A stretch of 64,000 nucleotides of DNA from Bosea sp. RAC05 (lineage in GTDB: Bacteria > Pseudomonadota > Alphaproteobacteria > Rhizobiales > Beijerinckiaceae): positions 2,342,001 to 2,406,000 of the forward strand of contig NZ_CP016464.1 in assembly GCF_001713455.1 (NCBI RefSeq). Reading direction: 5' to 3'. Position 1 is the first letter of the stretch; each line of letters begins with the position of its first letter. The notes beneath the pieces were generated by a model. That model did no database searches. It saw only the letters and a program-made list of their open reading frames with translations, and was not told the origin of the DNA. The translations under genes and the position numbers were made by a program. Shown in pieces: positions 9,645-18,065 of this stretch.

Positions 9645-10655
9645 TCACGGCGCGTCACGCGACGACAGCGCCAGCCCGCCTTCGATCAGAGGCTTCATTC
9701 GGCCGAGTTCGCCGGCCATGTAGTCCAGGAACAGGCGCACCCTCGGCGAATGCCGCAGATCCGGATGGGTCAGGAGCCAGAGATCGGCGGAGAAGCCGGG
9801 GTCGGGCGGGGCCAGCCGGGTCAGGGCGGGCTTCCGGTCGGCGATGAAGCAGGGCAGGAAGCCGATGCCGATGCCGGCTTCGACCGCCTCCGCCAGTCCC
9901 AGAACCGTGTTGACCCGGTAGACGATGCGCTCCGGCGCGACATGCTGTGCGAGATAGCGCACGGCCTTGAGCGCAGCGAACGACTCGCCCAGCGACACCC
10001 AGCTGCGCTGCCAGAGGGCCTCGATCGGCTCGCTGCCGCCCTCCGGGAAATCGGCGGCGAGGCCGTAGAGGGCCCAGGCGATCCGCGCCGCCTTGCGGCC
10101 GACCAGCGTTTCCGGCGGATGGTCGGTGGCCCGGATCGCGACATCGGCATCGCGCTTGGACAGGTTGAGCGCCTGGTTGCTCAGCAGCACCTCCAGGCGG
10201 ATGTCGGGGCATTGCGCCAGAAAACTGCCGAAGACCGGCGTCAGCAGATCGACCAGCAGCGTGTCGTTGGTGGTGACCCGCAGCTCGCCCGCGGGCTTGA
10301 TCTCCTGGCCGGCGAGCTTGAGCGCAAAGGCGCTGATGTCGCTGTCGAAGCGCTCGGCGAGCCTCGCCATCTCCTCGCCGGCCGGCGTGGCGACATAGCC
10401 GCTGCGGTGGCGCTCGAACAGCCGCGTGCCGACCGCCTCCTCGATCTGGCCGAGGCGCCGGAACACGGTGGAGTGGTTGAGCCCGAGCCCGGCCGCCGCA
10501 GCCGGCAGTGTGCGTCGCTCCGCAATCGCGTTAATCAGCCGGAAATCGTCCCAGGACAGGGGCTTGCCCGTCGGAGACTTGCTGCCGGGAGACTTGCTGG
10601 TGATGGGCCTGCTCGCGGGAGCCTGGCCGGCGGGCGTCTTGTCGGGTGCGCTCAT
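9645..10655 (-). CDS. LysR-family transcriptional regulator
   Basis: A 336-residue LysR protein with helix-turn-helix at about residues 35-95 (FRLINAIAERRTLPAAAAGL, then STVFRRLGQIEEAVGTRLFE) and a substrate-binding domain to the end. The first 33 residues are a Pro/Ser/Lys-rich extension encoded by short repeats (GGAGACTTGCTG twice near 10579-10604) not usual in the family, so the true start may be later. It lies downstream of the doxX-like gene on the same strand and probably controls the divergent promoter at 11161-11359. Confidence 0.9.
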   Translation of the reverse strand: MSAPDKTPAGQAPASRPITSKSPGSKSPTGKPLSWDDFRLINAIAERRTLPAAAAGLGLNHSTVFRRLGQIEEAVGTRLFERHRSGYVATPAGEEMARLAERFDSDISAFALKLAGQEIKPAGELRVTTNDTLLVDLLTPVFGSFLAQCPDIRLEVLLSNQALNLSKRDADVAIRATDHPPETLVGRKAARIAWALYGLAADFPEGGSEPIEALWQRSWVSLGESFAALKAVRYLAQHVAPERIVYRVNTVLGLAEAVEAGIGIGFLPCFIADRKPALTRLAPPDPGFSADLWLLTHPDLRHSPRVRLFLDYMAGELGRMKPLIEGGLALSSRDAP

Positions 10656-10734
10656 CGCGCCAATCTCCGACAGGACATCGCCGCCTTCAAGGCCGGGAGG
10701 CCCCGAAGGCGGCGAGGGATGGCGCAGCGAGGCG

Positions 10735-11160
10735 TCAGGCGGCGGCGGGGGTGCCGAGCGCCGGCAGCCGGGCGGACTTCAGGGCCAGCGCGCCGTCGCC
10801 GAGCATGCTATGGGCGAGGGCGGTCAGGGCCAGGAACGCCGGATATTCCCAGCCGCCATTGGGCGCGTTGAAGACCCAGCCATTGGGGGCGTGGACGAAG
10901 AGCGCCCCCAGCAGGATCGGCAGCAGCAGCAGCGAGACGTAGCGACCGTAGAAGCCGACGAGGATGGCGAGGCCGCCGAGAAGCTCGGCCAGAATGATCG
11001 GCCAGGCGAGGAAGGCCGGCAGGCCGACCTTGCCGAGGAAGCCGGCGAAGCCCGCCGGGGTGAAGATCGCGATCTTCAGATAGGCATGGGCGATGAACAT
11101 CAGGCCGAGCGCGACGCGCAGGGCAAGAGCACCATAGGGGGCGAGGCGGGTGTCGATCAT
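10735..11160 (-). CDS. DoxX-family membrane protein
   Basis: A 141-residue, four-helix membrane protein. The family pattern is clear: ALRVALGLMFIAHAYLKI at residues 12-29, then FLAWPIILAELLGGLAILVG and a C-terminal helix with FLALTALAHSMLG. The start MIDTRLAPYG at 11160 was chosen because upstream residues in frame are not hydrophobic or family-like. DoxX proteins often accompany thiol/quinone stress genes. It is divergent from a ring-cleaving dioxygenase gene, which matches stress modules in other proteobacteria. Confidence 0.88.
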   Translation of the reverse strand: MIDTRLAPYGALALRVALGLMFIAHAYLKIAIFTPAGFAGFLGKVGLPAFLAWPIILAELLGGLAILVGFYGRYVSLLLLPILLGALFVHAPNGWVFNAPNGGWEYPAFLALTALAHSMLGDGALALKSARLPALGTPAAA

Positions 11161-11244
11161 GGGGGCAGTCTCCTGAAACGGGACCGGGCTGGTCTCGCCC
11201 CAAGAGATCGCTTCCGAATTGGCGCAATGCAAACGGATATCCAT

Positions 11245-11258
11245 CAATCGTTCGATTG
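11245..11258. promoter_or_regulatory. Candidate LysR operator in the doxX/dioxygenase divergent promoter
   Basis: The perfect palindrome CAATCGTTCGATTG sits between the two divergent genes, flanked by two copies of GCAATG. A LysR gene lies just beyond doxX. The link to that regulator is inference. Confidence 0.5.
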
Positions 11259-11359
11259 CATCAGTGCAATGAATGAACTCTGGCATTCCGCGCCGGGCGG
11301 CCCAATCTCCTCGCCAACGGGGCAGCCTTGCCCAGCACGACGTCGGAAGGATGTCAGCC

Positions 11360-12292
11360 ATGCAGATCAACGGTCTTCATCATGTCACGGCGATCGCCGG
11401 TCCGGCGCGCCGCAATCTCGATTTCTACGGCCGCGTCCTCGGCCTGCGTCTGGTCAAGAAGACGGTCAACTTCGACGATCCCGGCACCTACCACCTCTAT
11501 TACGGCGACGCCGCTGCCGCGCCGGGCTCGATCCTGACCTTCTTCCCCTGGGAGCATGCGGCGCCGGGCCGCCTCGGCGTCGGCGAGACGCAGGAGACCG
11601 TGTTTCGCGTGCCGGAGGGGGCGATCGGCTACTGGGCGCATCGCCTTGTCGAGCACGGCGTGCCTCATGACGTGCCGGTGAAGCGCTTCGGCGAGACGGT
11701 GCTGGCCTTCCGCGATCCCGATGGGATGCGGCTGGCGGTCGTCGGTGTGCCCGGGATCGAGGCCGAGCCCGCCTGGGGCGCCGGCGACATTCCGGCCGAG
11801 CATGCGATCCGCGGCTTCCACGGCGTCAGCCTGCTCGTCGCCGATGCGGCGCCGACGGGTGCGATCCTCGGCGACGTCTTCGGCTTCCGCGAGATCGGTC
11901 GCGAGGAGACGCTGGTGCGCTACCGTGCCGAGGGCGCGGCCCAGGGCGCGATCGTCGATCTGCGCGTCGCCGGTGGCTTCCTGCCGGCCCGGCAGGGCGC
12001 CGGCTCGGTCCATCACATCGCCTTTAGGGCTGCCGATGACGCGGCGCAGGAGGAGATGGTCCGCAAGCTCGCGCAGAACCATGGCATCCGCACCACGGAA
12101 CAGCGGGACCGGAACTATTTCCGCTCCGTCTACTTCCGCGAGCCCGGCCATGTCCTGTTCGAGATCGCGACCGATGTGCCGGGCTTCGCCGTGGACGAGC
12201 CGGCCGACAGGCTCGGCCAGGCGCTGAAGCTCCCGCCCGGGCTGGAGGGGCAGCGCGCCCGCATCGAGGCGTTGCTGCCCGAACTGGCCTGA
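11360..12292 (+). CDS. Ring-cleaving dioxygenase of the glyoxalase/VOC family (MhqO/LinE-like)
   Basis: A 310-residue protein made of four VOC modules: GLHHVTAIAGPARRNLDFYG at residues 3-22, a second module near residue 75, GFHGVSLLVADA near 153 and VHHIAFRAADD near 216. Metal ligands are the His of LHHVTAI, the His of VHHIAF and the Glu of VLFEIATD. MhqO-type enzymes cleave hydroquinones. The start at 11360 is set by GGAAGG at 11345-11350, nine bases upstream. The hydrolase gene 70 bases downstream is probably in the same operon. Confidence 0.88.
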   Translation: MQINGLHHVTAIAGPARRNLDFYGRVLGLRLVKKTVNFDDPGTYHLYYGDAAAAPGSILTFFPWEHAAPGRLGVGETQETVFRVPEGAIGYWAHRLVEHGVPHDVPVKRFGETVLAFRDPDGMRLAVVGVPGIEAEPAWGAGDIPAEHAIRGFHGVSLLVADAAPTGAILGDVFGFREIGREETLVRYRAEGAAQGAIVDLRVAGGFLPARQGAGSVHHIAFRAADDAAQEEMVRKLAQNHGIRTTEQRDRNYFRSVYFREPGHVLFEIATDVPGFAVDEPADRLGQALKLPPGLEGQRARIEALLPELA

Positions 12293-12362
12293 CCCGACCA
12301 CTCCGCCCTGCCGCCGCGCCGGGCGGAGCGGATGTTGTCCTGAAATCCCAAGGAGGTCCACG

Positions 12363-12983
12363 ATGGACGCGACTGCGACCACCGACTTCATCCATCTCTA
12401 TGAGCCGGGCGGCGATCCCGCCCGCGCGCCGCTCCTGCTGCTGCACGGCACCGGCGGCGACGAGCGCGATCTGATCGGGCTGGGCCGGGCAGTGGCGCCC
12501 GGCGCGGCGCTGCTCTCGCCGCGCGGCAAGGTGCTCGAAGGTCCGATGCCGCGCTTCTTCCGCCGGCTCGCCGAAGGCGTCTTCGACGAGGACGACCTGC
12601 GTCGGCGCACCCATGAACTGGCCGATTTCATCGAGGCAAGCCGCGCCCGCTACGGGCTGGCGCAGCCGGTCGCGGTGGGTTTCTCGAACGGGGCCAATAT
12701 CGCGGCGAGCCTCCTGCTGCTGCGGCCGGAGGTGCTCGCCGGGGCGGCGCTGCTGCGCGCGATGTCGCCCTTCGCGCAGCCGCCGCAGGCGGATCTGACC
12801 GGCAAGCGGGTGCTGATCCTGTCCGGCGCGATGGACCCGATCGTCCCGGCTGACGATGTCGGGCGGCTGGCCAAGACGCTGTCGGGCAATGGGGCAAGCG
12901 TCGATCATCGCACGCTGCCGGCGGGCCACGGCCTGTCCCAGCCCGATATCGGCCTGCTCCAGAGCTGGCTGGCGGCCGCCTGA
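12363..12983 (+). CDS. Alpha/beta hydrolase (MhqD/carboxylesterase type)
   Basis: A 206-residue serine hydrolase of the phospholipase/carboxylesterase family. The catalytic triad is visible: Ser in GFSNGAN (about residue 107), Asp in SGAMDPIVP (about 159) and His in PAGHGLS (about 189). LLLLHGTGGDE is the oxyanion region. An AAGGAGG site precedes the ATG at 12363. As in mhqO-mhqD operons, it may act on products of the ring-cleaving dioxygenase, or on esters in general. The pairing supports quinone detoxification but does not prove it. Confidence 0.88.
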   Translation: MDATATTDFIHLYEPGGDPARAPLLLLHGTGGDERDLIGLGRAVAPGAALLSPRGKVLEGPMPRFFRRLAEGVFDEDDLRRRTHELADFIEASRARYGLAQPVAVGFSNGANIAASLLLLRPEVLAGAALLRAMSPFAQPPQADLTGKRVLILSGAMDPIVPADDVGRLAKTLSGNGASVDHRTLPAGHGLSQPDIGLLQSWLAAA

Positions 12984-12990
12984 CGGCCAT

Positions 12991-13014
12991 CCGGCGGCGT
13001 GTGAGCGCCGCCGG
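12991..13014. terminator. GC-rich hairpin between convergent genes
   Basis: A 9-bp perfect stem (12991-12999 with 13006-13014) lies directly after the hydrolase stop. There is no T run on either side, so it is only a possible terminator or pause site. Confidence 0.4.
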
Positions 13015-13034
13015 CATGGGGTGATCTGGGGTGG

Positions 13035-13264
13035 TCAGGCCGAGGGTGCGGCGGCCTTGCGCTTCGGGGTCTTCGCGGCCGGGGGCGGGGCGGCGGCTCG
13101 GCCGCCTGCTTGGCCAGGCGCTGGGCGCGCAGCGCCTCGATCTTCTTGCGGGCGGCGGCCTCTTCGGCGGCGATCCGGCCGCTCGACTTCTGCTTCTCGC
13201 GCGGTGCTTCCTGGACGCTGTTGACGTCGTGCCAGGCGCGCGGGCCTCGGTTGTCCCCTGCCAT
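13035..13264 (-). pseudogene. Small basic protein with a probable frameshift near its 3' end
   Basis: From the ATG at 13264, 56 residues read as a credible charged helical protein (start MAGDNRGPRAWHDVNSVQ, then KIEALRAQRLAKQAAE). After the C-rich tract at about 13080-13097 the frame turns into Pro/Arg-rich text and runs into the hydrolase gene on the other strand. In the neighbouring frame a Lys/Ala-rich end (AAKTPKRKAAAPSA) leads to a stop at 13035. A one-base change in the C tract would explain this. It could be a sequencing error, a programmed shift or decay. Function unknown. Confidence 0.5.
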
Positions 13265-13378
13265 CGGTCTCGTCCCTCCGTCTTCGGTCTCTGGAGCGGA
13301 GCTTACCCGCGATCGGCGCAGGATACGAGCCGCTTCACGCATGGCGCGCGTCGGCGCCGACGGCGGGCTGCTCGGTGC

Positions 13379-13495
13379 TCAGGCCAGCAGCGGCAGGATG
13401 ATCGCCATGCCGATCATCAGGACGGCGAGCGCCCTCAGGAACACGGCCCCCTGTCCGGAGACCCGCAACACGGCACGACCCGACGACGCAGACAT
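13379..13495 (-). CDS. Candidate 38-residue single-helix membrane peptide
   Basis: The frame starts MSASSGRAVLRVSGQGAV and continues as one hydrophobic helix (LRALAVLMIGMAIILPLLA) to the stop. The pattern of a basic N-terminus followed by one helix fits small membrane proteins. No family is recognised. Translation is not proven by the sequence. Confidence 0.4.
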   Translation of the reverse strand: MSASSGRAVLRVSGQGAVFLRALAVLMIGMAIILPLLA

Positions 13496-13654
13496 GGCGC
13501 ACCCCACTCCCGAACGGCAGCACTCTGACGTTCCGTCATTGCAGGGGGGCGGGCAAGGGCGAGGGGGCGCGAGCCTGTGGAGAACCCGATCCGTGGAGGG
13601 ATCAGGCGCCCGGCCATCAACGCGGCTCGGGCCGAAAAACCGGCGTTCGGTAAA

Positions 13655-13732
13655 TGGTCGGAGCGAGAGGATTCGAACCTCCGACCCCTTGTCCCCCAGA
13701 CAAGTGCGCTAACCGGGCTGCGCTACGCTCCG
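13655..13732 (-). tRNA. tRNA-Pro (anticodon GGG)
   Basis: On the minus strand the acceptor stem CGGAGCG/CGCTCCG, D arm, anticodon stem CTTGT/ACAAG with loop CTGGGGG (anticodon GGG) and T arm with TTCGAAT fold without defect. CCA is encoded (13655-13657). It decodes CCC/CCU proline codons. Confidence 0.97.
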
Positions 13733-13742
13733 ACGGGTCGGC

Positions 13743-13771
13743 TTATAGTGGCGGTGTTCCGCGGATGCAAT
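13743..13771 (-). promoter_or_regulatory. Promoter of tRNA-Pro
   Basis: Read on the minus strand, ATTGCA and CTATAA are separated by 17 bases, close to the rhizobial consensus CTTGAC-N17-CTATAT. The -10 element lies 11 bases before the mature tRNA. Confidence 0.6.
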
Positions 13772-13851
13772 CGGCTTCGCGCGCTTGTTTCATCGGGCCC
13801 GCGGCGAGGGGGGCGTCTGCGCCAGGGCGGGACAGGGCGGGCGCCACGCCA

Positions 13852-13866
13852 TTAACCGTCGATTAA
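13852..13866. promoter_or_regulatory. CtrA-type box upstream of the methyltransferase gene
   Basis: The sequence is TTAA, seven bases, TTAA: the full consensus for the cell-cycle regulator CtrA. It lies 75 bases before the ATG at 13941. Binding is inferred from the motif only. Confidence 0.5.
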
Positions 13867-13940
13867 GGCTGTGATTGCGGAGCAGAAGCGCTGCGCGCAT
13901 GGTTTTCCGCGGACGGGGAGGACAGCAGGCGGAGACAACC

Positions 13941-14759
13941 ATGTCATTGGCGACGGTCACGGCGAATCCGGTGCGGCCCGCGATGCGCGCGGCGGCGCAG
14001 TCCCCCGCAACGATCGCGGCCCTGTTCGACGGGCTCGGGCCGGACTGGCACTCGCAATGGGCCTGGGACAACTACGAATCCACCATCCTCGCCTTGGCCC
14101 AGCACTATGGCCTGCGCCGGGTCTGCGAGATCGGCGGTGGGCGTGATCCGCTCTTCAGCGCCGAGCAGGCCCATCGCCGCGGCCTCGAACTGACCGTCAA
14201 CGACATCGATGCCGGCGAACTGGCGCTGACGCCGGCCGGGCTGAAGACGGCCTGCTTCGACATTGCCGGCGATCTCTCCGAGCCCGACATCGCACGCGGC
14301 GGCTACGACCTGATGGTCTCGCGCATGGTCTTCGAGCATGTCGGCGATGTCGAGCGCGCCTGGACCAACATCCACGCCCTGCTGGCGCCCGGCGGCGTCG
14401 CACTCGCCTTCTTCCCGACGCTCTGGGCCCCGGTCTTCGCGCTCAACCACATCCTGCCGGAGAAGGCCTCGCGCGCCATCGTCCATGCGCTGTTTCCGGC
14501 GCGGCGCGACGGCGGCGGCGATCCGAAGTTCCCGGCCCATTACGACTGGTGCCGCGGCAGCCGGGCGACGCTGACGCCGATGCTCACCCGCGCCGGCTTC
14601 TCGGACGTGCACATCCAGCGCTTCTGGGGCCACGGCTATTTCGACCGGATGCCCGGGCTGAAGCAGGCCGACCACGCCTTCAACGCGCTGGCTGCGAAGA
14701 TCGGCTGGGATTTCGTGACGACCTACGCCTATGTCGTCGTCCGCAAGGACCGCGGCTGA
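13941..14759 (+). CDS. Class I SAM-dependent methyltransferase
   Basis: A 272-residue methyltransferase. Motif I is VCEIGGGRDPLFS (about residues 63-75), the acidic loop is LTVNDIDAGEL and motif IV/post-I is YDLMVSRMVFEHVGDVERAW. The rest resembles methyltransferases acting on sugars or lipids, but the acceptor is unknown. The ATG at 13941 follows GGAG at 13931. It is convergent with, and overlaps by 31 bases, the polymerase gene. Its position at the edge of a polysaccharide locus suggests that it decorates the glycan. Confidence 0.85.
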   Translation: MSLATVTANPVRPAMRAAAQSPATIAALFDGLGPDWHSQWAWDNYESTILALAQHYGLRRVCEIGGGRDPLFSAEQAHRRGLELTVNDIDAGELALTPAGLKTACFDIAGDLSEPDIARGGYDLMVSRMVFEHVGDVERAWTNIHALLAPGGVALAFFPTLWAPVFALNHILPEKASRAIVHALFPARRDGGGDPKFPAHYDWCRGSRATLTPMLTRAGFSDVHIQRFWGHGYFDRMPGLKQADHAFNALAAKIGWDFVTTYAYVVVRKDRG

Positions 14760-15991
14760 GGCCGCGCTGCGGGCGGCGCCGGCAGCGCGGCGAGCCCCCA
14801 GACCAGGCCGAGCATCAGATACATGTGGCGCCAATGGTCGGTGTCGATCTGCAGCCCCTGCAGGATCGTGACGAACAGCACCGACCACAGCACGATCGCA
14901 TGGTTCTGCCAGGGCGAGCGCTGGAAGACGAGGCGCCAGCCGACGAGGCAGGTCGCCGCCATCAGCGCCAGCCAGGAGAAGCCGCCGAGCCAGCCATAGG
15001 AGGCGAAGGCGTTGATGTAGACGTTGTGCGGATCCTCCGGGAAGAGCCAGCGGAAGCGCAGCGGGCCGAAGCCGTTGGGCTCCTCCAGCAGCAGCGGGAT
15101 CGAGCGCAGCTGGTTGCCGAAGCGGCCGGTGACGCCGCCATCATACTCCTGGACGAGGCTGGCGCGGACCTCGAAGATGCTGCGGATGTTCTCGAAGGAG
15201 AGCGCGAAGAGCAGCGCCACCGTCAGCAGGCCGAGTGCCGTCAGCGTCAGCGCGACGACCCTGGCACGCCGCGCCGCATTCGGGGCGGTCAGGAAGGTCA
15301 GCGCGATCATCAGCAGCGCGGCGGCGACGAGATTGCCCCAGGCGCCGCGCGAGAAGGTCAGGAACAGCGCCGCCAACGGCACGCTCATCAGCAGGAGCCC
15401 GCGCATCAGCCCGAGCCGGCCGGTCAGGATGTGATGCAGCACATAGATGATCGGCAGCACCAGGAAGGGGCCGAGCACGTTGGGATCCTTGAAGGTGCCC
15501 GAGGCGCGGCCATAGAGGGTGAAGACAGACCCCAGCCCCGCCACGTCGAAATAGCCCAGCAGACCGGCGAGGCCCGCGCCCCAGGCGGCGAAGAGATAGC
15601 CCCGGCGCAGCGTCTCGAGGCGTCCCAGCGCGTCGTCGGCCATGATCGCGGCGAGGAAGACCGCAGTGACCATCAGATAGACCGACACGGCGGTGAAGCG
15701 CACCGAGGCCGATTCATCCATCCAGGGGATCAGCGAGAAGGTGCCGCCGATGTTGTAGAGCAGCAGCAGCAGGGCCAGCGGCAAAAGCTTCTGCGAGAAG
15801 CGGATGCCGGTGATCATGAAGACGAAGACGGCCAGCAGGAACACGACCTCGTAGGGCGAGGGCTCGATCAGCGCCAGCCCGCTCGAGGCGGTCAGCAGCC
15901 AGAGCGCGCCGCGCTTGAGCGCGGCATAGGAGATGCGCAGGCCGCCGCGGCGCGCCGGCTCCGCATGGCCCCTGTCGGCCAGCGCGCTCAA
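14729..15991 (-). CDS. O-antigen ligase/polymerase (Wzy/HfsC-like) membrane protein
   Basis: A 420-residue protein with about ten to twelve hydrophobic helices and the Wzy_C/O-antigen ligase region in its middle: GRASGTFKDPNVLGPFLVLP (about residues 184-203) followed by FLTFSRGAWGN. The periplasmic loop near residue 315 has FPEDPHNVYINAFASYGWLG, with the His typical of WaaL/Wzy. The family polymerises or transfers lipid-linked glycans. Its start overlaps the stop of the initiating transferase gene by four bases, so the two are coupled. Confidence 0.88.
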   Translation of the reverse strand: MSALADRGHAEPARRGGLRISYAALKRGALWLLTASSGLALIEPSPYEVVFLLAVFVFMITGIRFSQKLLPLALLLLLYNIGGTFSLIPWMDESASVRFTAVSVYLMVTAVFLAAIMADDALGRLETLRRGYLFAAWGAGLAGLLGYFDVAGLGSVFTLYGRASGTFKDPNVLGPFLVLPIIYVLHHILTGRLGLMRGLLLMSVPLAALFLTFSRGAWGNLVAAALLMIALTFLTAPNAARRARVVALTLTALGLLTVALLFALSFENIRSIFEVRASLVQEYDGGVTGRFGNQLRSIPLLLEEPNGFGPLRFRWLFPEDPHNVYINAFASYGWLGGFSWLALMAATCLVGWRLVFQRSPWQNHAIVLWSVLFVTILQGLQIDTDHWRHMYLMLGLVWGLAALPAPPAARPQPRSLRTTT

Positions 15992-17538
15992 TAGGCGTTC
16001 TCGCTCTTGGTCATCAGCGAGAACGGTGTCTTGATCAGGATGTAGATGTCGAGCAGCACCGACCAGTTCTCGATGTAGTAGAGGTCGTGCTCGACGCGGC
16101 GCTGGATCTTGTCCTCGGTGTCGGTCTCGCCGCGCCAGCCATTGACCTGCGCCCAGCCGGTGATGCCGGGCTTGACCTTGTGGCGCGCGAAATAGCCGTC
16201 GACCACCTGCTCATAGGCGCGGTTTGAGGCGGTGGCGTGCAGCGCATGCGGCCGCGGGCCGACCAGCGAGAGATTGCCCTTGAAGACGACGTTGAAGAGC
16301 TGGGGCAGCTCGTCGAGCGAGGTCTTGCGGATGAAGCGGCCGACGCGGGTGACGCGCGGATCGTCCTTCGTCACCTGCTTGGCGGCGGTGTGGTCGGTCA
16401 TCTCGTGGTAGAGCGAGCGGAACTTGAAGACCTCGATCTGCTCGTTGTTGAAGCCGTAGCGCTTCTGCCGGAACAGCACCGGCCCCTTCGAGTCGAGCTT
16501 GATCGCGATCGCCGTGGCCAGCATGACCGGCGAGAGCAGCACCAGCGCCAGTGCCCCGACGACCTTGTCGAAGGCCCATTTGACGACGATGTCCCAGTCG
16601 GCGATCGGCCTGTCGAACACGTCGAGCACCGGCACCGCGCCGAAATAGGAATAGGAGCGCGGCCGGAAGCGCAGCTTCGACATATGCGCCGAGAGCCGGA
16701 TGTCGATCGGCAGCACCCAGAGCTTGCGCAGCATCGCCAGCAGGCGCGCCTCGGCCGAGATCGGCAGGGTGAAGATGACGAGGTCGAGCTTGGTGCGCCG
16801 CGCGAACTCGACGAGGTCGTCGATCGTGCCGAGCTTGGGATAGCCGGCGACGAGATCGGGCGAGCGGTCGTCGTTGCGGTCGTCGAAGACGCCGCAGATG
16901 CGCAGGCCGGTGTCGCGCTGGGCTTCCAGCGCCTTGATCAGCGCCTCGCCGCCCTCGCCACCGCCGACGATGGCGGTGCGCCGCTCGAGCCGCCCCGAGC
17001 GCGTCAGATGGCGCACCGCCAGCGTCACCGCCAGCCGCTCGCCCAGCAGCGCGGCAGCGCCGACGCTGTAGAAGCCCAGCAGCCAGACGCGCGAGACCTG
17101 GTCGCCGATCTTGAGGAAGAAGAAGGCGGCGAGCGTGATCAGGAACAGCAGCGTCCAGCCGCTGGCGAGCCGCACCGCCATCGCGATGAAGTTCCTGAGC
17201 GCCCCGACATGGTAGAGGTGCAGCGCCTGGAAGGCCGCCAGCGCCCCGACCGCGAGCGCCGGAACCGTGACCTGATAGGGCAGGGTGCTCTCGGTGTTGC
17301 CGGCCGCATAGAGCCAGTAGATCAGCCCGCCCGCTGCGAGGATGGCGATTACGTCGAGCAGGCGCACCAGCCCCTCGATCATCACGGGAGACAGCGTCGG
17401 CTTGACCGGGATCGCCGCGATCCGCTCGGCGAGCGGGTGGAACACGCGCGTCCCGCTTCGCGCCGGGCCGAACATCTCCGGCGTGGCCGAGGCGGCCGCA
17501 TCCGCCTTCATCAGATCGCGGACATCGAAGGCACCCAT
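15988..17538 (-). CDS. Polyprenyl-phosphate hexose-1-phosphate transferase (WcaJ/HfsE type)
   Basis: A 516-residue initiating enzyme that puts the first sugar phosphate on undecaprenyl phosphate. The N-terminal half has four to five membrane helices (about residues 55-175). A Rossmann-like domain follows ([17 protein letters not shown]), then a further helix near 345 and the catalytic domain: [40 protein letters not shown] and RPHA, and [17 protein letters not shown]. All signatures are intact. It heads a two-gene operon with the polymerase. The first sugar (glucose, galactose or GlcNAc) is not readable. Confidence 0.93.
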   Translation of the reverse strand: MGAFDVRDLMKADAAASATPEMFGPARSGTRVFHPLAERIAAIPVKPTLSPVMIEGLVRLLDVIAILAAGGLIYWLYAAGNTESTLPYQVTVPALAVGALAAFQALHLYHVGALRNFIAMAVRLASGWTLLFLITLAAFFFLKIGDQVSRVWLLGFYSVGAAALLGERLAVTLAVRHLTRSGRLERRTAIVGGGEGGEALIKALEAQRDTGLRICGVFDDRNDDRSPDLVAGYPKLGTIDDLVEFARRTKLDLVIFTLPISAEARLLAMLRKLWVLPIDIRLSAHMSKLRFRPRSYSYFGAVPVLDVFDRPIADWDIVVKWAFDKVVGALALVLLSPVMLATAIAIKLDSKGPVLFRQKRYGFNNEQIEVFKFRSLYHEMTDHTAAKQVTKDDPRVTRVGRFIRKTSLDELPQLFNVVFKGNLSLVGPRPHALHATASNRAYEQVVDGYFARHKVKPGITGWAQVNGWRGETDTEDKIQRRVEHDLYYIENWSVLLDIYILIKTPFSLMTKSENAY

Positions 17539-17833
17539 GACGTCACATCCCCGTCGCGGTCGGCATCGCCGGACGCATTGCCTTCTGCCGGCCAGCCGAT
17601 CGTGCCGATGGCCTACCGGAAAATGCTCACGGAAGGCTTAATCCGACCGATCGCTGTTTCGCGGCGCTCCCGCTGCCGCCGCGAACCCGGCTGCGAGCGC
17701 CTGTGGCGGCGGGGCCGCCCGCCACGCTGCGGAAATCGGATTTTTCCCAGCCCGATCAAGGTATTGTTGCAGTCGAAATCGCGTGTTTCGCGCGTCGTTT
17801 GCCGCTTGAGGGCATGGAAAAAAGACGTTCGAG
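17539..17833. other. Upstream region of the initiating transferase, no gene seen
   Basis: No convincing reading frame or RNA gene is visible in this stretch. It must contain the minus-strand promoter for the transferase, but I find no clear -35/-10 pair. Confidence 0.4.
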
Positions 17834-17863
17834 GTTGACGCAAAGCAATCGCGAGGCTATATC
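17834..17863 (+). promoter_or_regulatory. Strong promoter upstream of the SMR pair
   Basis: TTGAC at 17835-17839, 17 bases, then CTATAT at 17857-17862 match the alphaproteobacterial sigma-70 consensus almost exactly. The expected start of transcription is near 17870, about 195 bases before the first SMR gene. Confidence 0.75.
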
Positions 17864-17869
17864 GTTGCG

Positions 17870-17975
17870 TGATGAGTGTCTGAGAAGCACATTTTTGCGC
17901 GATTGAAGTTCCGGCCCTGCCGTCGGAGTGCCGTCGCCGTGCTGCTTTCGGGATCGAAGTGCCGAAAGCCTTTTT
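17870..17975 (+). ncRNA. Candidate small RNA or attenuated leader ending in a terminator
   Basis: The unit runs from the predicted start at about 17870 to an intrinsic terminator: 8-bp perfect stem 17944-17951 with 17962-17969, ten-base loop, then CTTTTT to 17975. It is about 105 nt long. It does not match any RNA family I know. It is either a free small RNA or a leader whose terminator controls the SMR genes starting at 18066. Confidence 0.5.
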
Positions 17976-18065
17976 CGACCGGATGCTGATCTCAAACTCG
18001 AACTTTCGCTGAGCCCTCCGGCACTGCCTCCGTGGTGCCCGTTGCCGGCTTCGCCCGTGTGCAAC

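Noticed and set aside
13335..13523. 62-codon minus-strand frame near tRNA-Pro
   Set aside because: Another frame of the same strand (13379-13495) has a clean membrane helix; this one is polar and patternless.
17703..17906. 67-codon frame upstream of the SMR pair
   Set aside because: It covers the predicted promoter and has no ribosome-binding site or protein-like composition.
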